From positions 42,727,500 to 42,791,499 of the forward strand of contig OY759271.1 in the NCBI GenBank assembly GCA_963662155.1: a stretch of DNA of 64,000 nucleotides, in the 5' to 3' direction. Origin of the DNA: Lamellibrachia columna. Taxonomy: Eukaryota; Annelida; Polychaeta; Sabellida; Siboglinidae. The notes under the pieces are model-generated. The model was not told the origin of the DNA, did no database searches, and saw nothing but the letters and a program-made list of their open reading frames with translations. The translations under genes were made by a program, and so were the position numbers. Positions 59,295 to 64,000 of this stretch are shown here, piece by piece (the first letter of the stretch is position 1; the number at the start of each line of letters is the position of its first letter).

Positions 59295-59749
59295 ATCCTA
59301 TATTAGAAAGCCTATATAACTCAGCTGAGATGCATGCAAGAACATATACATTGTTAATTTGATTAATATGTAGGTAATACAATTTGCTACCATACTTTTT
59401 GAAATTGTAGTTGTAAATGATTTGATAATAAGAAATTAAATAATGTTCACAATATCATATTGAAAAAGTACTCGGATGTACTCGTAAAATCTGAGTACAT
59501 TGAACACGAGTACGAGTATGAGTACGAGTATATGGCCATAATTTCTACGAGTACAAGTATTTAAAAAATGTACTCGAGTACCTCGGCCCCAGGTCTGGTG
59601 CCAACTGTTTAACATGAGATGGCGACACTTTTCAGTTGTTCCATACTAATCAAATTACAATAATTATGGATACTGTTGCTTAAAAAGGGGGCGTACGCTA
59701 ATTAGGGCATGTACACTTAATAGGTAGAATACAGTACCTCGTTTTTCAG

Positions 59750-59890
59750 AAGAAAAACGCCCAAATCTGATACCCCTCAATTTTAGCCCTGACCGGCGAC
59801 TGATTTTGAAATGTTGGTACATTCTGCAGAATAATCAGTGTAGTGATACGCGAGCGGTCAGCGTCTGTCAAATGAAAGATCTATGACTAT
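59750..59890 (-). repeat. Dispersed repeat family D, copy 3
   Basis: Read on the minus strand it contains GATCTTTCATTTGACAGACG, GAATGTACCAACATTTCA and AAATTGAGGGGTATCAGA, matching copies 1 and 2. Confidence 0.7.
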
Positions 59891-60512
59891 GTAGTAGTAC
59901 AGAAAACATTAATTATTCTAACGTATCCGATGTGAATGTGCTCGGAAAGAAAATCACTCACTCATCACGCGCAATCCTCAGTTAACAGTTTCCTAGGGAA
60001 TCTTTAGGTAATTGATCCTAATTGTGGTCTGTGGCTAGTGCATCCCGACGTAGACTATAGCCAAAATTGGCTTTTTATGTCGTACCATAATTAATAGAAT
60101 TAGAAGACGTGTCGTGTGCATGCCACTGGGCGATAATAGATAATCATATACTGCATCTGTCACTGATTACCAAACAATGTTTACATTATTATGTAGTTAA
60201 CTTTGTAAGCTGTGGTTTAGATTGCACTGGCTTTGTGAGCATGGTACACAGCACAAACACCTACCTTAAAGTGTTTAGCTGACAGGATTCGTTGCAAAAA
60301 TCGCCAATTCCTAGATTATCCCTCAGATGTCGCCACTCAACGATCCTGCTCCACTATAAACTTTTTCTACTGGATGAAAAATCTCAGGGATCAGCGAATC
60401 AGACAACGCGTTACATCGAGGTTTGGCGAGTGTTTGATTTCCTGTTATCCTGCTGTTCCGTATTAAGTTTTTCACGTTAAATTGTGGTTTGTCAAATATT
60501 GCATGTGATAAA

Positions 60513-60599
60513 ATGGGCGACGAAGCAACGTCAGGACAAGACTTTCAGTGGGCTCTAACAAATGGGGACATTGATCAAGTTAAAACATGCATAAATGAG
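60513..60599 (+). CDS. mtpn: Myotrophin exon 1
   Basis: 29 codons, MGDEATSGQDFQWALTNGDI onward, donor GTAAAT. Matches the myotrophin N-terminus with a few extra residues after Met. Confidence 0.92.
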
Positions 60600-62383
60600 G
60601 TAAATTATGCCGCGATTACGCCTGATCTCGCTGGGCCGGGGGTTTACTCCCTGCCTGATTGACATGACGGCATTTACCTTTTCAGTGCACACATTCCAGA
60701 GCTACGCGATGATTACTCATGCATTTTGCAATATGTTGATGCAAAAAAACCTTCAACACTGTTCCTCTAAAATAGTTGGATTGATGTTACACACGTAAGA
60801 ACGACCTGCCAAACTTCATGGTACTCGTATATGATATTGTAACTATTTTCTTATATTTCAAGCATTTTATGTTCACGTAGAATGATATACTAGTATTTAT
60901 ATTATCAGTGTCATGGTGGCCTGTAGGCCAGCGATCTTTCAGGTCTTAGTGCAGGTCGCCCTCCCTCTCTCTCTCTCGATGATAGAACAAGCATTTTCAG
61001 GCAGACAGTACATTTTTAATAACCAATAAATAAATTGCTGCTGTATTTCAGATTACTACTGCTGAAATTAGTTGACTACAATTTGTTGTAGAACAAGATG
61101 CTGGCTGGGCAGATGCTCCCCAATGGACGCTACCCCCTCTCTGTCGCTGCAGACTATGGACAGAAAGAAGTCATTGAGTTCCTAATAACAAAGGGAGCAG
61201 ATATTAATGTGAGTAAATCATGCAGACTTTATAAACATGATGCAGTAGAACCTGTCTTGGGCAACCTCTGTCTTGGGCGACCGCTGTCTTGGGCGACCAA
61301 AATCCTAGTCACAGAATGTTTCGAACTATATGTACTTGCAAAAAAAGCCACCAAGTGCCAAACGCAACCAATGTTGGTCGGTCGGTCAGGTGAGCATTAT
61401 TTTCACCTTAATGAGCTACCGGAACACACCAGTAGCTGGCAATTTAACTAGATCATTAAACATTATTTTCTGAAACACGTTATTTTAGCTACATGTACAT
61501 AAAACGTTGTTAATATTTCCTGGTTGATGTATCATTACCATCTTTAATCACAAGACAGTGCATTTTTATAAATGAGCTGGCAATGCATTTTGAAATTATC
61601 TTTCGACTTGCTGCATAGTGCCTATCTAATTGGGTTTAAAAATATATAGAGGAATCTGAAAACTTATTGTACACATATATAATAAATTTTGCACTTTTTT
61701 AGGGTATCCGAAAACATAGGATATATATATATATATATATTATATGCATACATCAACAGGACTGTTATAATTCTACTGTATTCCATATGTAGTGCATATA
61801 ATAAAAGTAGTTTTACGCACACGCAGAACCGGTTAGTCTGTCATTTTTATTCAGTTTAAAAACATTTTGTCGCCACTGCACTCATTACCTGTGTTTTGAG
61901 ACAACCTCTCTTTTGGGCAACCATTTCAACTGTGCAGAAGGGGCAGTTGCCCAAGACAGGTTCTACCATATTTAAAGTCAACTGATAGAGTGGACAGAAT
62001 TGTTATCACGTACTACTTGCTCTTGTTTGCTCTTGAACCAGACCACAGGAAACATGCGCAACCATTGAGTCCTAAGGAATATCTATGTTGACTCGTGACA
62101 CATCTCATGTTAGACTTGTCACTTGTTCTTCATGTTCTTGTCTTTTGGTGCCATTTCTTAAATTATGTACTTACACTTTAACGCTGTGCTACAATATATA
62201 CAAGTTTTGTATTTGCGCAAAACTACTTTTATTAAGTTTAAAAAACAAATAATTTAGGAATATACTGAAATGACAAATGGAATGACAACTCTATTTCAGG
62301 CAAATGATCGATATGGAATTTCGCCTCTGCTATCTGCGATATATGAGGGCCACACAGAGTGTGTTAAAATCTTACTTCAGAAG
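60513..62383 (+). CDS. mtpn: Myotrophin (V-1), exons 1-3, cut off by the window end
   Basis: Exons 60513-60599, 61092-61208, 62300-62383, all phase 0, give 96 codons. The known protein is about 118 aa, so one last exon should lie past position 64000. Ankyrin-repeat motifs seen: FQWALTNGDIDQVK, then YPLSVAADYGQKEVIEFLI and KGADIN, then GISPLLSAIYEGHTECVKIL. Myotrophin binds actin capping protein CapZ and blocks barbed-end capping. The start ATGGGCGACG is preceded by a non-coding GC-richer leader. Confidence 0.93.
61092..61208 (+). CDS. mtpn: Myotrophin exon 2
   Basis: 39 codons; acceptor TTTGTTGTAG, donor GTGAGT. First full ankyrin repeat. A 722-bp inverted-repeat element begins only 36 bp after the donor. 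Confidence 0.93.
61245..61966. mobile_element. 722-bp inverted-repeat DNA element in myotrophin intron 2
   Basis: Ends GTAGAACCTGTCTTGGGCAA (left) and the exact reverse complement (right, ending 61966). A TA lies at the second base of each end, so a TA target site is possible. Left end has an extra tandem TGTCTTGGGCGACC. No protein frame. Confidence 0.75.
61720..61745. repeat. Short (TA)n tract
   Basis: About 12 TA units within the inverted-repeat element. Confidence 0.7.
62300..62383 (+). CDS. mtpn: Myotrophin exon 3
   Basis: 28 codons; acceptor CTATTTCAG, donor GTACGT. Encodes PLLSAIYEGHTECVKILLQK, second ankyrin repeat. Confidence 0.93.
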
Positions 62384-63479
62384 GTACGTTTTTTTAATCT
62401 CTTATGTATATTTTCGATACAGGAGAGATTTTGGCGGTTCAGTTTATAATTATAATTAACCTGCAATGAATGTCGGAGTAAAGGACGTTATAATTGTGTC
62501 ATCATTTGATATAACATATATGTTTGATATAGTTGAGACAAAATTTAGCACATCAAAGTAATATTCTCTTTGTGACAATTCAATCAAGCTGTAATTGACA
62601 AAAAAGATGGACACCAAAATGGGACATTTAAAAGGGCACTACGTTCCAATTAGAATAAATCACTAAAAGATAGATGAAACAAGCGGTCTAACAGTGAAAC
62701 AATGTGATCAGGGTATAGCCAATAAATAGTCAGTAAATCAAGATATTGATATTTCTCAAAGACCTGACAAGATACAAGACTAGCCAAACCATGGTAACTG
62801 TCATTACGGTTGGTGTCTTTGAGCGCAACGACTGTTATCAGGATTAGCTAGCAGTGAATGTGAAGTCCCGACTGTTCGCTTTTCTTTTGAAGTACAGTGA
62901 CTGATAATGTACAGTGTTTGATGTCTGTAATTCAGATTATCATAATGGGATATGATTAAATTTCATATTTTTCACATGGTGTCTTGAACGTCACAACTGT
63001 TTCTTTTACATTAATCTAACATTTTCTCTGCAAATGTTGAGGTAAAAAATCTATGCAATCATTCCAGTGGCAATGCAAATTCTTCCGTGAAAGTCAGTAC
63101 ATACACTTGTCGCGTGCAATGGTGTAAGATGTTAATTTATGCCAATATTATGACTTATGTTAGTTTAATGGATGATTTATGCCATTTTGGAGTATTTTCA
63201 TCATTCACCCCATCAGTTTTGGTGAATTAGTTTTGCATCCTTCGTGACAAACGTGTCGGTTTCACCTTCTTGTAGTTTCTTTCGTGTGATCAACTTTCTT
63301 ATTTACAACTCCATGAAAGCAAATTGGATACTTGATTCACGTTCTATTTTTATTACGTAATTGATACGTTTTATTTCTTTCTGAACTCACGTATCACCCA
63401 AATGTCATGATCATTATTTAGGACACTATACTTAATGCGTCCGCATAAAGAACGTTCCTTATTTTTCAAAACACAGATG

Positions 63480-63656
63480 GTGTGGGACGTGCTAGTGTAT
63501 TGGTTAGAACATCCGACTCTCAATATAGAGACAACCTGGGTTCTAACTCTCTTTTTGCCAGCTGCTTCTGCGCATCATGCGTTAGAGGAACAGGAGCACG
63601 TCCCAACCTGCACTTCACTGGTGGCTGGGAGAACCAGTCCCTGTTGTTACTTTTGA
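63480..63656 (+). mobile_element. tRNA-derived SINE, second type
   Basis: A-box-like TAGTGTATTGGTTAGAAC, anticodon-arm-like CTCTCAATATAGAGA and a weak B box GGTTCTAACTC. It differs from the SINE at 6285. The rest of myotrophin intron 3 (62384-64000) shows no other feature. Confidence 0.55.
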
Positions 63657-64000
63657 TTTAACGTTTAATTTAATTGTAATTTAAGTTAATTTGTATTTTA
63701 ATTCATTACATGTACTTTGTTATTTTTTATTTTCATCATCTTAAAATCTGAAACATGGAAAGCTGTTTAAAATGTAAGAAATGAGGACTCAACAAATAAC
63801 AACAGCGAAGGTAGATAATTGATGTCCCCGTCGCTGGGGTAATGCATATTGCAGTGTCTTTTTTATACATTCGTTTAACATTGCAAGATTGCATGAAAGA
63901 AACCATTTTACAATTCGTGTTGTTTCAAAAGAACATTCTATCAGCGTAGATGTTTTTATAAAAGTGTATAAAGGTCACTGGCGGCACCAAGTAACGACTG

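Larger units (their letters stand above)
56902..59597. mobile_element. Non-autonomous hAT-like DNA transposon, host of a nested LINE
   Basis: Perfect 16-bp inverted ends CAGACCTGGGGCCGAG (56902-56917 and 59582-59597) are bordered by the 8-bp duplication GTGCCAAC (56894-56901, 59598-59605). Eight-base duplications and ends starting CAG are hAT hallmarks. Both subterminal zones are rich in GAGTAC/GTACTC motifs. Without the LINE and its duplicated target the element is about 1.3 kb and shows no transposase. Confidence 0.85.

Overview
This window is nuclear DNA of an animal. Coding sequence is split into short exons with GT..AG borders, introns are AT-rich and full of micro- and minisatellites, and there are remnants of LINE, Penelope-like, SINE and DNA transposons. 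The protein families and repeat content suggest an invertebrate bilaterian, possibly a mollusc or another lophotrochozoan; the phylum is inference. No prokaryotic features were seen.

Region 1 (about 0.6-48.3 kb, + strand) is one large gene for a Rab effector of the MyRIP/melanophilin (exophilin) type. I could chain 21 coding exons with matching intron phases into an open frame of 5,094 nt (1,697 aa). The order is: Rab27-binding helix, FYVE-like zinc finger with four CxxC pairs, the family's conserved basic segment (WFY...FKRFGSAKV), a long acidic middle, two I-set immunoglobulin domains, and a coiled-coil C-terminus like that of vertebrate MyRIP. The two Ig domains inside a Rab/myosin adaptor are the most unusual coding feature. 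An alternative or cassette exon (11.0-11.2 kb) and a probable alternative last exon (48.27 kb) also fit in phase. Roughly 11 kb of the gene is tandem repeats, with a different family in almost every intron. One, a 31-bp array at 12.2-13.0 kb, is built from the 3' splice site of the zinc-finger exon.

Region 2 (51.0-53.8 kb, - strand) is a complete four-exon SLX9/FAM207A ribosome-biogenesis gene (193 aa), convergent with the MyRIP-like gene. Region 3 (60.5 kb to the right edge, + strand) holds the first three exons of myotrophin, an ankyrin-repeat regulator of actin capping protein; its last exon lies outside the window. SLX9 and myotrophin are divergent.

Between them, at 56.9-59.6 kb, is a nested transposon pair: a non-autonomous hAT-like element with perfect 16-bp terminal inverted repeats and an 8-bp target duplication, containing a 5'-truncated LINE with an intact reverse-transcriptase frame and its own 10-bp target duplication. 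Other mobile DNA includes a 955-bp piggyBac-like element (TTAA sites), a 169-bp TA-flanked MITE, a 722-bp inverted-repeat element, a Penelope-like fragment with a GIY-YIG domain between inverted repeats, tRNA-derived SINEs, several LINE 3' ends, and an unnamed dispersed repeat present three times.
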